This document shows positions 20,109 to 29,391 of a stretch of 64,000 nt of DNA, piece after piece (position 1 is the first letter of the stretch; every line of letters begins with the position of its first letter). A program made the position numbers and the translations under genes. Below the pieces are notes generated by a model that saw nothing but the letters and a program-made list of their open reading frames with translations, was not told where the DNA came from and did no database searches. Source of the DNA: Meridianimarinicoccus aquatilis (lineage in GTDB: Bacteria > Pseudomonadota > Alphaproteobacteria > Rhodobacterales > Rhodobacteraceae); the NCBI RefSeq assembly GCF_004358675.1, contig NZ_SMZO01000001.1, forward strand, positions 1-64,000, given 5' to 3'.

Positions 20109-21763
20109 GTGGCGGCCTGCCCGGCGCGGGCCGTCATGGTTTGCGGCGGCACTGCACCATCGCGCACCAGCTTCCACGTCACCGCATCAAGCAGCGCTTC
20201 AAAACTGGCATCCACAATGTTGGGCGACACGCCCACGGTGGACCACCGCCGCCCCTGCCCGTCTTCACTGTCGATGATGACGCGGGTGACGGCCTCGGTG
20301 CCGCCATTGGTGATGCGCACCTTGAAATCGACGAGCTTGAGATCTTCGATATAGCTTTGATAGGGGCCAAGATCCTTGCTGAGCGCCTTGAACAGCGCGT
20401 TGACCGGTCCGCGATCACTGCCAGTGGCATCAAGGCTTTCGGACACGGAGAGGGTTTTTTCCTCACCGATCTTTACGACCACGACCGCTTCGGACAGCGA
20501 AATCATGCGGTCGTACTTGTTCTTGCGCCGTTCGACCGTGACCTTGTAACGCTTCACTTCGAAAAAGCGGGGCAGCGCCGCCAGCTCGTCGCGGGCGATC
20601 AATTCGAAGCTGGCTTGCGCGGTATCATAGGAATATCCCTGCGCTTCGGCGTCTTTCACCCGGTCGAGGATGCGCAGCAGAGCCGGATCGCCGGGCGCCA
20701 CGTCAAGCCCGGCTTCGGCCAAACGGCGGCGCAGGTTGGACTGGCCCGCCTGATTAGACATGGGAATGACGCGGGCATTGCCCACGAGCTTGGGCTCCAC
20801 ATGTTCGTAGGTCGTGGGATCCTTGAGGATCGCGCTGGCATGCAGGCCCGCCTTGTGGGTGAAGGCCGATGCGCCGACATAAGGCGCAGGGCGCAACGGC
20901 ACGCGGTTCAGGATATCGTCGAGCAGGCGCGAGGCGCGGGTCAATCCGGCCAGCGCATCGCCTGTGACACCAATCTCGAACTGATCCGCATAGGGCGCCT
21001 TGAGCTTCAGGGTCGGGATCAGCGTGGTCAGGTTGGCATTGCCGCACCGCTCGCCCAGCCCGTTGAGTGTGCCCTGCACCTGCCGTGCACCGGCGTCGAT
21101 GGCGGCAAGACTGCCCGCAACCGCGTTGCCGGTGTCGTCATGGGTGTGAATGCCAAGCGACGTGCCCGGAATGCCCGCCGCGATCACTTCGGTCACAATA
21201 CGCCCGATATCCGACGGGAGCGTGCCGCCATTGGTATCGCAAAGCACGACCCACCGCGCGCCCGCGTCAAAGGCAGCACGGATTGCGGCCAGGGCGTAAT
21301 CGGGATTAGCGCGATAGCCGTCAAAGAAATGTTCCGCATCGAACAGCGCCTCGCGCCCTTCGGCCACCAGATGCGCGATGGAAGCGGCGATATTTTCAAG
21401 GTTCTCGTCCAGCGTGATACCCAGAGCGGCAGTGACGTGGAAATCATGGGTCTTGCCCACAAGGCACACGGCACCAGTGCCCGCGTTCAGAACGCCTGCC
21501 AGCACGTCATCATTCGCGGCAGAGCGCCCGGCCCGCTTGGTCATGCCAAACGCAGTCAGCCGTGCGCGGGTTTGGGGGGCGGCGTCGAAAAAGGCGCTGT
21601 CCGTGGGGTTCGCGCCGGGCCAGCCGCCTTCGATGTAATCGACGCCAAGCTGGTCGAGCACCGCCGCGATGCGTTGCTTTTCGTGGGTGGAGAATTGCAC
21701 GCCCTGGGTCTGTTGCCCGTCGCGCAGTGTGGTGTCGTAAAGATAGAGCCGTTCGCGGGTCAT
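20105..21763 (-). CDS. cimA: (R)-citramalate synthase
   Basis: A 552-residue enzyme of the isopropylmalate-synthase superfamily. It is expected to condense pyruvate and acetyl-CoA to citramalate for isoleucine synthesis. The HMGL-like signature YDTTLRDGQQTQGVQFS opens the TIM barrel, metal ligands occur in LGIHTHDDTGNAVA, and NGLGERCGNANL follows. The last 150 residues form the LeuA-type allosteric dimer domain. Its length and the TQG substrate loop fit the CimA class rather than LeuA. Confidence 0.92.
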   Translation of the reverse strand: MTRERLYLYDTTLRDGQQTQGVQFSTHEKQRIAAVLDQLGVDYIEGGWPGANPTDSAFFDAAPQTRARLTAFGMTKRAGRSAANDDVLAGVLNAGTGAVCLVGKTHDFHVTAALGITLDENLENIAASIAHLVAEGREALFDAEHFFDGYRANPDYALAAIRAAFDAGARWVVLCDTNGGTLPSDIGRIVTEVIAAGIPGTSLGIHTHDDTGNAVAGSLAAIDAGARQVQGTLNGLGERCGNANLTTLIPTLKLKAPYADQFEIGVTGDALAGLTRASRLLDDILNRVPLRPAPYVGASAFTHKAGLHASAILKDPTTYEHVEPKLVGNARVIPMSNQAGQSNLRRRLAEAGLDVAPGDPALLRILDRVKDAEAQGYSYDTAQASFELIARDELAALPRFFEVKRYKVTVERRKNKYDRMISLSEAVVVVKIGEEKTLSVSESLDATGSDRGPVNALFKALSKDLGPYQSYIEDLKLVDFKVRITNGGTEAVTRVIIDSEDGQGRRWSTVGVSPNIVDASFEALLDAVTWKLVRDGAVPPQTMTARAGQAAT

Positions 21764-21851
21764 GGGCGGTCCTCCGGACGGTTTGCAAAACGGCCTGCGC
21801 CCCCGGTCCGGGCGCTGCCCTTGTACGGGTATCTGGCGGCGTGCAACGCGA

Positions 21852-23222
21852 TCATTTCAGCGCCTCTAGTTTGGCGGGGTCAAAACCGGCTTGAGGTGTC
21901 AGGCTCACGCCTACCTTGCTCATCTGGACTTCGACCCCGGCATCTATCAGCGCGGCTTTGAGTTGATCGACCCCGGTAAAGTCCTTTGATGCCATAGCTT
22001 CCATGCGCAAGTCGGACAGTCGCGTTTCAAAAGCGGACAGATCAACTTCGGCTTCAGCGGCCCAGCGTGGCGCCTCTTCGCCGATTAACCCGAGTTGTTC
22101 AAGCGAAGCACGCAGTGCGGTCGCATCTTGCGCCGCCGCCAATTGGTGGCATTCGGCCAACGCCTTATGGGTGTTCAGATCGTCGGCCAGTGCATTGATA
22201 ACGGCCGCAGGGGGCGCACCGTCTGCCTGCGCAGATGAGGCCAGCGCATACCATTTGCGAAGCGTCTTTTCCGCCTCCTCCGCCTTCTTTTCTGTCCAGT
22301 CCATAGGCCTGCGGTAATGGGTGCTGAGCATCACGAAGCGGATCACTTCGCCGGGGTAGCCTTTGTCGAGCAGATCTTTGACGGTGAAGAAATTGCCAAG
22401 GCTCTTGGACATCTTCTTGCCCTCGACCTGTAACATTTCATTGTGCAGCCATACATTTGCAAAGCTTCCGCCGGGATGGGCGCAGCAGCTTTGGGCGATC
22501 TCGTTTTCGTGGTGGGGGAACATCAGATCATTGCCGCCGCCGTGGATGTCGAACGTCGCGCCGAGCAATTCATAGCTCATTGCAGAGCATTCGATATGCC
22601 AGCCGGGGCGGCCCCTGCCCCACGGGCTTTCCCAACCCGGCTCGCCATCCTTGGCGGGCTTCCACAGCACGAAATCCATCGGGTTGCGTTTGTAGGGCGC
22701 GACTTCGACGCGGGCACCGGCGATCATGTCATCGACGGACCGGCCCGACAGGCGGCCATAGTCGGCATAGCTGTCTACCGCGAACAACACGTGCCCTTCG
22801 GCGGCATAGGCATTGCCTTTGGCGATCAGTTCTTCGATCATCGCGACCATCTGCGGGATATACTGCGTGGCGCGGGGCATGGCACTTGGTTCCATGGCGC
22901 CCAAAGCGGCCATGTCTTCAAGGTACCAGCGGGTGGTCTCGGTGGTGATTGCGTCAATCTCGCGCCCGGCCTCGGCCGCGCGGGCGATGATCTTGTCGTC
23001 CACATCGGTGAAGTTGCGCACATATGTGACGTGATCCGCGCCGTATATGTGGCGCAACAGGCGATAGAGCACGTCGAACACCAGCACCGGGCGTGCATTG
23101 CCCAGATGGGCACGGTCATAGACCGTGGGCCCGCAGACATACATCCGCACGTTGTTCGGGTCGATCGGCGTGAAATCTTCCGCCTTGCGGGTTGCGGTGT
23201 TGTGCAAGCGTAGCTGGGTCAT
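21852..23222 (-). CDS. cysS: Cysteinyl-tRNA synthetase
   Basis: A 456-residue class I aminoacyl-tRNA synthetase charging tRNA-Cys. The HIGH-like motif is [14 protein letters not shown], with the zinc Cys in YVCGP just before it. KMSKS is present as [10 protein letters not shown], and zinc ligands occur in HIECSAM and HHENEIAQS. The start at 23222 was chosen because GGAGG lies five bases upstream; a start five codons earlier would include that site. Single gene, divergent from alr. Confidence 0.97.
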   Translation of the reverse strand: MTQLRLHNTATRKAEDFTPIDPNNVRMYVCGPTVYDRAHLGNARPVLVFDVLYRLLRHIYGADHVTYVRNFTDVDDKIIARAAEAGREIDAITTETTRWYLEDMAALGAMEPSAMPRATQYIPQMVAMIEELIAKGNAYAAEGHVLFAVDSYADYGRLSGRSVDDMIAGARVEVAPYKRNPMDFVLWKPAKDGEPGWESPWGRGRPGWHIECSAMSYELLGATFDIHGGGNDLMFPHHENEIAQSCCAHPGGSFANVWLHNEMLQVEGKKMSKSLGNFFTVKDLLDKGYPGEVIRFVMLSTHYRRPMDWTEKKAEEAEKTLRKWYALASSAQADGAPPAAVINALADDLNTHKALAECHQLAAAQDATALRASLEQLGLIGEEAPRWAAEAEVDLSAFETRLSDLRMEAMASKDFTGVDQLKAALIDAGVEVQMSKVGVSLTPQAGFDPAKLEALK

Positions 23223-23327
23223 GGGGGCCTCCGTCACCGGCGGGACTTAGACGAGAATGCGCCCAAAGAAAAGAACACCCGCTGCGCTGGCTTGACGTTT
23301 CCCGCGCGGCTCGGTCATGTGCGTTGT

Positions 23328-24392
23328 ATGGGAACACCGACACTGACGATCCGCCTCGATGCGCTTGCCCAGAACTGGCAAGCGCTTGACCGCCGCAGCG
23401 GCGCAAGCTGCCAGACCGCCGCCGTGGTCAAGGCCGACGGCTATGGCTTGGGCGTGGCAGAAGTTGGCCCCGCCTTGGCAAAGGCCGGGGCGCGGACCTT
23501 TTTCGTTGCGGTTGCCGAAGAAGGCGTGGCCCTTCGCAAGGCACTAGGCAGCGGGCCAGAAATCGGTGTGTTTTCGGGGCATATGGCGACGGACACTGGC
23601 CTCCTGCGGGATCACGCGCTGATCCCCATGCTGAACAGCCCCGAACAAGTGGCTCGGCATCGCGCGAAGCTGCCGGACGCGCCGTTCGGGATTCAGCTTG
23701 ATTCGGGCATGCGAAGGCTCGGCATTGCACCCGATGATTTCGCCGCGCTGCGCGAGAGCGTCCTGGCCGCGAAACCCTGGTTGGTGATGTCGCATCTGGC
23801 CTGCGCTGACGAGCCTCAGCACCCGCAGAACGCCGCACAGCTTGCCACATTCACCGAGATGACCAACGGGCTGGGCCTTCGCCGGTCCCTGTCGGCCACG
23901 GGGGGCATTCTGCTGGGGTCAGACTATCATTTTGATATGACACGCCCCGGCATCGGCCTGTATGGCGGCGCACCGTTTTCCACGGCACTTCAGGTGGCCG
24001 AGCTGTCAATTCCAGTGATCCAGTGCCGCAATGCCGCCCCCGGTGATAGCGTTGGATACGGCGCAAGCTGGGTGGCCGCACGCCCATCGCGAATTGCGAC
24101 GCTTGCGGCGGGATATGCCGATGGGCTGATCCGTGCCATGTCGAACACGGCGGTTCTGCATGCGCGCGGGGTCCCCTGCCCGCTTGCCGGGCGCGTGTCG
24201 ATGGATTTGCTGACCGTGGATGTCACTGACTATGTCGAGGCGCACGGCGCGGATCCGGACGCTCTTGATATCTTGGGCCCCTACCAAGGGGTCGATGTTC
24301 TGGCCGATGCCGCTGGTACGATCGGGTACGAGATTTTGACATCGCTAGGCGGCCGCTATGCGCGCCGCTATCGAACGGGCGCGCCAGCCTGA
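23328..24392 (+). CDS. alr: Alanine racemase
   Basis: A 354-residue PLP enzyme making D-alanine for peptidoglycan. The PLP lysine is in [13 protein letters not shown] (about residue 36), and the second catalytic base, Tyr, is in [25 protein letters not shown] is the conserved C-terminal beta-domain segment. The ATG giving [13 protein letters not shown] was selected; the longer frame overlaps the cysS leader. Confidence 0.96.
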   Translation: MGTPTLTIRLDALAQNWQALDRRSGASCQTAAVVKADGYGLGVAEVGPALAKAGARTFFVAVAEEGVALRKALGSGPEIGVFSGHMATDTGLLRDHALIPMLNSPEQVARHRAKLPDAPFGIQLDSGMRRLGIAPDDFAALRESVLAAKPWLVMSHLACADEPQHPQNAAQLATFTEMTNGLGLRRSLSATGGILLGSDYHFDMTRPGIGLYGGAPFSTALQVAELSIPVIQCRNAAPGDSVGYGASWVAARPSRIATLAAGYADGLIRAMSNTAVLHARGVPCPLAGRVSMDLLTVDVTDYVEAHGADPDALDILGPYQGVDVLADAAGTIGYEILTSLGGRYARRYRTGAPA

Positions 24393-24484
24393 GCCATCAC
24401 CGCCATCTCGACAAGACGCACGCTTGGCGATAAGCCACTGAAGGTCAGCCGACATTGAACGACGGCGACCAGACAAGGATCACC

Positions 24485-25267
24485 ATGGACGTCACAGCCC
24501 CTGTCGCCAGTATCGGGCGCAGCACATTGCGCACCATTGCCGCCCTCGGGCGGTTGTCGATTTTCACCGGCCAGACCCTGCGCCACATTCTTTTGCCGCC
24601 CTATTACCCACGTGAATTCTGGCATGCCGTGATCGCGATCGGGTGGCTGAGCCTGCCGGTCGTGGGCATGACCGCCGTGTTCACCGGCGCAGCGCTGGCG
24701 TTGCAAATTTATGCAGGGTCCAACAGGTTTGGAGCGGAATCGGTGGTTCCGCAGATTGTGGCCATCGGCATGACCCGTGAGCTTGGCCCCGTCCTGGGCG
24801 GGCTGATGGTCGCTGCCCGTGTGGCCAGTTCCATCGCGGCCGAAATCGGCACGATGAAAGTCACCGAACAGATCGACGCGCTTGTGACGCTGTCCACCAA
24901 CCCGATGAAATACCTGACCGCGCCGCGCGTACTGGCTGCGACGTTGACCGTGCCCGTGCTTGTAGGAGTCGGAGACGTGATCGGAATCATGGGCGGCTAT
25001 CTTGTCGGCACCTCGCGGCTTGGTTTCAATGAAGCTGCCTACCTGAAGAACACCTTTGATTTCCTGCAATTCTGGGATGTCGGGTCGGGCCTTGTAAAAG
25101 GGGCCGCCTTTGGCTTCCTGATCGCATTGATGGGCTGTTACTTCGGGATGCACTCCGGTCGTGGCGCACAGGGCGTGGGTGCTGCGGTGAAATCGGCTGT
25201 GGTTGCCGCTTCGGTTCTTATCCTCGCATCCAACTATCTTCTGACAGAGGCGTTTTTCGGGTCATGA
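24485..25267 (+). CDS. mlaE: MlaE-type ABC transporter permease
   Basis: A 260-residue permease of the MlaE/YrbE family, which works with an MCE protein to move phospholipids between the two membranes. Five to six hydrophobic segments and the conserved cytosolic stretch MTRELGPVLGGLMVAARVASSIAAEIGTM with EQIDAL are visible. AAGGA lies upstream of the ATG at 24485; a TTG ten codons earlier is less likely. The stop overlaps mlaF as ATGA. No mlaD, mlaC or mlaB is adjacent. Confidence 0.92.
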   Translation: MDVTAPVASIGRSTLRTIAALGRLSIFTGQTLRHILLPPYYPREFWHAVIAIGWLSLPVVGMTAVFTGAALALQIYAGSNRFGAESVVPQIVAIGMTRELGPVLGGLMVAARVASSIAAEIGTMKVTEQIDALVTLSTNPMKYLTAPRVLAATLTVPVLVGVGDVIGIMGGYLVGTSRLGFNEAAYLKNTFDFLQFWDVGSGLVKGAAFGFLIALMGCYFGMHSGRGAQGVGAAVKSAVVAASVLILASNYLLTEAFFGS

Positions 25268-26010
25268 TTGAACTTAGAGGCGTCAGTAAGAGCTTTGGGG
25301 ATTTCGCGGTTCTGCGCGGGGTCGATTTGGTCATTCCCAAGGGCAAAAGCATGGTCATCATCGGCGGGTCGGGAACCGGCAAGTCGGTGACATTGAAAAG
25401 TGTGCTGGGGCTTATCAAGCCAGACAGCGGCACGATCCTCGTCAATGGCGAGGACGTGGAACAGGCGCACCGGGACACGTTTTTGTCCCATTTCGGGATG
25501 CTGTTTCAGGGCGGCGCGCTGTTCGATTCGATGACCGTTTGGGAAAACGTGGCCTTTCGACTGCTGCGCGGAAGCTTGAAGCGCCCTCGGGGCGAGGCCC
25601 GCGAGATCGCAATTGATAAGTTGCGCCGGGTGGGGCTGAGAGCCAAAGTGGCCGACCAGTACCCGGGCGAATTGTCAGGCGGCATGCAAAAGCGCGTTGG
25701 ACTTGCCCGCGCAATCGCTGCGGAGCCGCAGATCATCTTTTTCGATGAACCGACGACCGGGCTTGATCCGATCATGTCTGGCGTGATCAACGACCTGATC
25801 CGCGAGATCGTGGTCGAGATGGGCGCAACGGCCATGACCATCACCCATGACATGACCAGTGTGCGCGCCATCGCCGACAAGGTGGCGATGCTGCACGACG
25901 GGGTCATTCAGTGGACTGGTCCCGTAGGCGACATGGATGCGGCGGACGACCCCTATTTGCGCCAGTTCATCACAGGCAGTGCCGAGGGGCCAATCGAAGC
26001 GGTCCGGTGA
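25264..26010 (+). CDS. mlaF: MlaF-type ABC transporter ATP-binding protein
   Basis: A 248-residue ABC ATPase coupled to the preceding permease by a 4-base overlap. Walker A GGSGTGKSVT (about 38-47), Q-loop LFQGGALFDSMTVWENV, signature LSGGMQKRVGLARA, Walker B IIFFDEPTTGLDP and H-loop THDM are all intact. The signature form and the GALFDSMTVWENV segment are typical of MlaF, which drives lipid transport with MlaE. Confidence 0.93.
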   Translation: MIELRGVSKSFGDFAVLRGVDLVIPKGKSMVIIGGSGTGKSVTLKSVLGLIKPDSGTILVNGEDVEQAHRDTFLSHFGMLFQGGALFDSMTVWENVAFRLLRGSLKRPRGEAREIAIDKLRRVGLRAKVADQYPGELSGGMQKRVGLARAIAAEPQIIFFDEPTTGLDPIMSGVINDLIREIVVEMGATAMTITHDMTSVRAIADKVAMLHDGVIQWTGPVGDMDAADDPYLRQFITGSAEGPIEAVR

Positions 26011-26106
26011 TGGGCGGTTACGAGACAGGCCTTGGTGCAAAGAACAGCAAAGCGCCGGATCAGGAATGACGCCGGTAAGCCAACCGTTTTGGAAGTGGAC
26101 GAGAGC

Positions 26107-26763
26107 ATGAGCGGCGCGGTTGTTTTTGATCTGGACGGAACCCTGATCGACAGCGCACCCGATCTGCACGCGGCAGGCAGCCAAATGTTGACGGAGTTCG
26201 GTGCAGCGCCTGTTACCCCGGCCCAGACACGCAGTTTCATCGGTAATGGTGTTCCCACATTGGTGGAACGGTTGATGGGGGCCGCCGGCCTTGGGTCTGA
26301 TCCATCCCAGCACGCCGCCTGTTTGGCCGCTTTCACCCGCCATTACGAAGCGTCGCCAACTGCGAACACGACCATTTACCCCGGCGTCTTGGCTGCGCTT
26401 GATGATCTGGAGGCCGCGGGCTGGACCCTTGGCATCTGCACTAACAAGCCAGAGGGGCCCGCGGTGACGATCCTGCGTGCCTTTGGCCTGTTGGACCAAA
26501 TGAAAGTTGTCGTGGGCGGGGATACTCTGCCGGTGAAGAAGCCGGACCCTGCCCCGCTGTTTCACGCGTTTGATGCCCTGCCGGATGGGCCACGTCTGTA
26601 CGTGGGCGACAGCGAGGTGGACGCAGGCACCGCACAGGCGGCGGGCATACGGTTCGCACTCTATTCTGAAGGGTATCGCAAGACCCCGGTAGCCGACATT
26701 CCCCATGACCATGCGTTCGCGGATTTCGCCGCGTTGCCCGCGATTGCCGCATTAGCCCGCTAA
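26107..26763 (+). CDS. gph: Phosphoglycolate phosphatase (HAD superfamily)
   Basis: A 218-residue HAD hydrolase. Motif I is VVFDLDGTLIDSAPDL with the nucleophile Asp at about residue 8, motif II Thr is in GICTNKPEG, the Lys is in VKKPDPAP and motif IV is YVGDSEVDAGTAQAAG. The helical cap between residues 15 and 80 fits Gph, which removes 2-phosphoglycolate formed by DNA repair or oxygenase activity. Other HAD substrates cannot be excluded. It is the last chromosomal gene before the island. Confidence 0.88.
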   Translation: MSGAVVFDLDGTLIDSAPDLHAAGSQMLTEFGAAPVTPAQTRSFIGNGVPTLVERLMGAAGLGSDPSQHAACLAAFTRHYEASPTANTTIYPGVLAALDDLEAAGWTLGICTNKPEGPAVTILRAFGLLDQMKVVVGGDTLPVKKPDPAPLFHAFDALPDGPRLYVGDSEVDAGTAQAAGIRFALYSEGYRKTPVADIPHDHAFADFAALPAIAALAR

Positions 26764-27171
26764 GCGGCAAACATCAAAGGTAGCAGCCGTTGAACCGCGT
26801 CGCCGATCTATGCGGCGTGCGACGGCCATTCCCAATCCGCGAACGATAAGTTTCACGACCGGGATTTACCGCAGTCTCTACCGACTTTGGCGAATGGGTT
26901 GCATGCGCAACCAAGTCTTCGGAAACAGTGGTGAGCCGTGCAGGACGCTGCGCGTTGTTGAAAATCAAGGGGTTACACTGGCGAACCCCCACAACAGCCC
27001 CTTTGATTTCATTGCCGAAATTCAGGGCCTGACGAACCGTCCAGACGTCCCCGGAGCCCCAAACAAAATTGCCGGGGGAGCTGGCACTCCACCCGACAAC
27101 AAAGAAAGTCTTTCGACACCAAGAGCCTACGCCCGCTCCGCCACTGGCGCAAGCCTCACGGAGGACCGGCC
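26764..27171. other. Island left boundary region
   Basis: This 408-base stretch without a convincing gene holds the left attachment repeat (26913-26945). An open frame crosses it and ends as ATGA on the next gene, but it reads through the att site and resembles nothing known, so it is not annotated. Confidence 0.6.
26913..26945. repeat. Left attachment repeat (tRNA-Lys 3' end fragment)
   Basis: Bases 26924-26945 are identical to 41014-41035, which includes the 3' terminal 17 bases (with CCA) of the tRNA-Lys gene. A further 8 of 11 bases match outside (26913-26923 versus 41003-41013), for 30 matches in 33. This is the expected scar left by a tyrosine recombinase that integrates into a tRNA 3' end. 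Confidence 0.85.
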
Positions 27172-27525
27172 ATGAGCTACGTCGTAGAGGCCCATTGCCA
27201 TGAGCGCCGTTTCGGCAGTGCCGTCCGCAAGCAGATCATCATGTTCCTGGCCAACAAGGCCAGCGATGACGGCTCGGGCATCTGGTGTTCCAAGGGGTTC
27301 GTCCAGCGCCACACGGAGCTGAGCGAGAGCAGCGTCAAGCGGACCATCTCGGAGTTCCTCCGCGAGGGCATCTTGGTCCAGACCGGACAGCAGCGGCCCT
27401 GCAAGAACGGCTTCACCGTCGTCTACCGGATCGACATGGACGTCGTGGCGCAATTGGAGCTGATTGGTGCCCCGGCAAGGTCCCCCGAGCAGACGGGGTC
27501 CTCAGGGGACCCCAATCAATCCTAA
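27172..27525 (+). CDS. Helix-turn-helix protein (N-terminal half of a possibly split gene)
   Basis: A 117-residue protein. Residues about 15-75 form a winged helix (RKQIIMFLANKASDDGSGIW, then SESSVKRTISEFLREGILV), typical of phage/plasmid replication-associated HTH proteins. GGAGG lies seven bases before the ATG. The frame stops at 27525 while the overlapping -1 frame continues into a domain that usually forms the C-terminal half of such proteins. The gene is therefore either two cistrons or a frameshifted single one. Confidence 0.7.
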   Translation: MSYVVEAHCHERRFGSAVRKQIIMFLANKASDDGSGIWCSKGFVQRHTELSESSVKRTISEFLREGILVQTGQQRPCKNGFTVVYRIDMDVVAQLELIGAPARSPEQTGSSGDPNQS

Positions 27526-27575
27526 AAACAACCCCTAAACCTCCTACGCGCGCGCAGGAGCCGGGGGAGGAGGGT

Positions 27576-27974
27576 TTGGGCAAGATCTGGGAAGCCTATC
27601 CCGAGGACCGGCGGCGGGACCGGCGGACCTCGCTCAGGCTGGCCCGGGATGCGCTGTCCGAGGTGACGGCGGCCGAACTGCTGACGGCGGTGAAGGCCTA
27701 CGCCCTGCATTCGGCCGGGCACACCCGATCGAAGGTCAGCTTCTCGGACAACTGGTTCAGGCTGGAGAAATGGCGGCCGTTCGTCGAGGCGGCCAGGGTC
27801 GAGGTGCACAGGCCGCAAGAGATTGCCGAGAGGCTGCTCAGCGACGCCGCCGACGCCATCCGCGAGCGGAAGGACTGGATGTACCGGCACCTGCCGGAGG
27901 ACAGGGTTTTCCAAGCGGTGCAGCGTGGGTTGATCTCGAGGGCAGAAGCCCAGGCAGCGGGGTTCCTGCGATGA
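27576..27974 (+). CDS. Protein resembling the C-terminal domain of phage/plasmid HTH replication-like proteins
   Basis: 132 residues from a TTG preceded by GGAGG (five bases), if it is translated on its own. The pattern IWEAYPEDRRRDRRTSLRLARDAL, then ELLTAVKAYA, then SDNWFRLEKWR matches the W-AYP...A...W-x-EKW domain commonly joined to an N-terminal winged helix like the preceding gene's. The open frame extends upstream through the end of that gene, supporting a frameshift between the two. Its stop overlaps the next gene as ATGA. Confidence 0.55.
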   Translation: MGKIWEAYPEDRRRDRRTSLRLARDALSEVTAAELLTAVKAYALHSAGHTRSKVSFSDNWFRLEKWRPFVEAARVEVHRPQEIAERLLSDAADAIRERKDWMYRHLPEDRVFQAVQRGLISRAEAQAAGFLR

Positions 27975-28249
27975 CCAGGCCCGGCATGATCCCGCCCCCC
28001 GCCTGGCCAACGGACCCCGCGCTAGGGCGGTCCGCGCTCCCGGGACACCTTGCAAGAGCCTGCCGACGCGCCCTCATGGCTGGCGGAGAAGGGCTTTTGC
28101 AGCCGCCATGGGCGGCTTCGATCCGGGACGGATCGGCGGCGCAGTCGCTTGGCTGGGTGCAGGGGCGCAGCGCCTTGCCAGACGTGTTGCTTGCCAACAC
28201 AATAGTCGGTCCATATTGCGTTTCCCGGGGAACGGAGGTCGCAGCATGA
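27971..28249 (+). CDS. Hypothetical protein in the island operon
   Basis: A 92-residue protein, not recognised. Support is positional: its ATG overlaps the previous stop as ATGA and its own stop overlaps the next ATG the same way. The N-terminus is proline-rich (MTRPGMIPPPAWPTDP); the rest has no transmembrane segment or known motif. Moderate-to-low certainty that it is expressed. Confidence 0.4.
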   Translation: MTRPGMIPPPAWPTDPALGRSALPGHLARACRRALMAGGEGLLQPPWAASIRDGSAAQSLGWVQGRSALPDVLLANTIVGPYCVSRGTEVAA

Positions 28250-28365
28250 GCGGCCCCCAGTTTTCCATCTCCAGAGCTTTTCGCGCAAGGCGAACCCCGC
28301 CGGACAATCGGTGGAGCAGGTCCTTGCCGAAGCGGCCCGTGTCCCCCGGCTTTGCACTCACGTGA
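28246..28365 (+). CDS. Very small hypothetical protein
   Basis: A 39-residue basic peptide starting MSGPQFSISRAFRARR. The start has GGAGG seven bases upstream and an ATGA overlap with the preceding frame. No known family. It could be a leader or coupling ORF for the next gene rather than a functional protein. Confidence 0.3.
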   Translation: MSGPQFSISRAFRARRTPPDNRWSRSLPKRPVSPGFALT

Positions 28366-28432
28366 CCGCACCTCGTCCGCCCCTGTCGTTGCAGGCTTGC
28401 ACCCGGCGCGGATCAAGGAGCGCCATGACGCC

Positions 28433-28900
28433 ATGGTGGAGGCCGGGCGGATTTCCGTGGCGCTGGTCGAGGAAAATACCGCGGTGGCCGACGCTTACCT
28501 CCTCGACGCGCAGCGCAGGGCCCGGCACGCACGTCTCGACGCCGGGCGCAAGATGGAAGAGGTCCGATCCCAAGCCGATGCCTACCGCCGAGATGGGGTG
28601 CGCGAGGCTTTCGAACTGGCCCGCAAGCTGATGATCGGCGTGCTGACCGGTGAAGTCGTGCCAGCGCCATCGGGGGAAGGCTGGACCATCCACGACGAAC
28701 GCCTGAAGCGCCGGGTTGGAGAGATGGACATCTATAGCTCCTTGGATCGCATCCTCCAGATCGTCTCCCGGTGCTGGGAGCTGATCGAGCGTCACCTGAA
28801 ACCGGCTGCGGCCGAAGCTGAATTGAGCGACCTGGTGGAGGATCAGCCCCCGGCCGGGCGCGATCCGCTACATCAGTCCAAGAGAGGGATTGAACCATGA
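28433..28900 (+). CDS. Hypothetical helical protein
   Basis: A 155-residue, highly charged and mostly helical protein (NTAVADAYLLDAQRRARHARL, RREGVREAFELARKLMIGVL-like stretches), not recognised. The start is uncertain: AAGGAG at 28415 is 12 bases before this ATG, while an in-frame TTG at 28352 would add 27 residues. The stop overlaps the next gene as ATGA, so the two are probably made together, possibly as partners. Confidence 0.55.
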   Translation: MVEAGRISVALVEENTAVADAYLLDAQRRARHARLDAGRKMEEVRSQADAYRRDGVREAFELARKLMIGVLTGEVVPAPSGEGWTIHDERLKRRVGEMDIYSSLDRILQIVSRCWELIERHLKPAAAEAELSDLVEDQPPAGRDPLHQSKRGIEP

Positions 28901-29391
28901 CCCGAGAACTGGACGCCCGCATCGAGGAACTACGAGCCAGACGAAACGACACGATCCGTAAGACGGAGGCAGAGCTGGCGGAGATGCAGGCGGAGCTCGA
29001 GCGGCAGATGACGGCCTTCCGCAAGGAGGTGGCGGCTGAGGCAAATCGGATCGGGGGCGTAATGCAGGTCACCGGCCGAAGGGTTGTTGCGGCGGAAAAG
29101 CGGCAAGCGAAGCTCGAGGCAGACCTCGCCACCCTCGGCAAGGAGAGCGGCCGCCTTCTGCTGAGAAATAAGCGTCTTGGTATGGGCATATTGCTGGGAA
29201 GCGTCCTCCTGAGCGGCACCTTCATATCGCTGGCGCTCAGGGGGGGCACCGCTTTAGCCCCAGTGATCACCTCGGCGTTGACGGGATCGACAATGATCGG
29301 TTGCCTTGATCACGACGCGATACGCTATCGAAGGGCGCGACCAGCGGCCGTGGAGCGAGGAGGCCTTATGAATGCGATACACGAGCTGTGA
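28897..29391 (+). CDS. Coiled-coil membrane protein of unknown function
   Basis: 164 residues. Positions 1 to about 85 form a long charged coiled coil (LDARIEELRARRNDTIRKTE, AELAEMQAELERQM), followed by one clear membrane segment at about 95-115 (MGILLGSVLLSGTFISLAL) and a short tail. Small coiled-coil plus membrane proteins like this occur beside mobilisation genes and in defence effectors, but no family is recognised here. Coupled to the previous gene by ATGA and overlapping the next by 20 bases. Confidence 0.6.
   Translation: MTRELDARIEELRARRNDTIRKTEAELAEMQAELERQMTAFRKEVAAEANRIGGVMQVTGRRVVAAEKRQAKLEADLATLGKESGRLLLRNKRLGMGILLGSVLLSGTFISLALRGGTALAPVITSALTGSTMIGCLDHDAIRYRRARPAAVERGGLMNAIHEL

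Noticed and set aside
20048-21961. 637-residue open frame on the plus strand
   Set aside because: It lies antisense to cimA and follows its codon pattern; no family features. A GC-rich shadow frame.
26810-27175. Frame crossing the left att site and ending as ATGA on the HTH gene
   Set aside because: It spans the chromosome-island junction, so it could only have arisen by integration; no similarity or good start signal.
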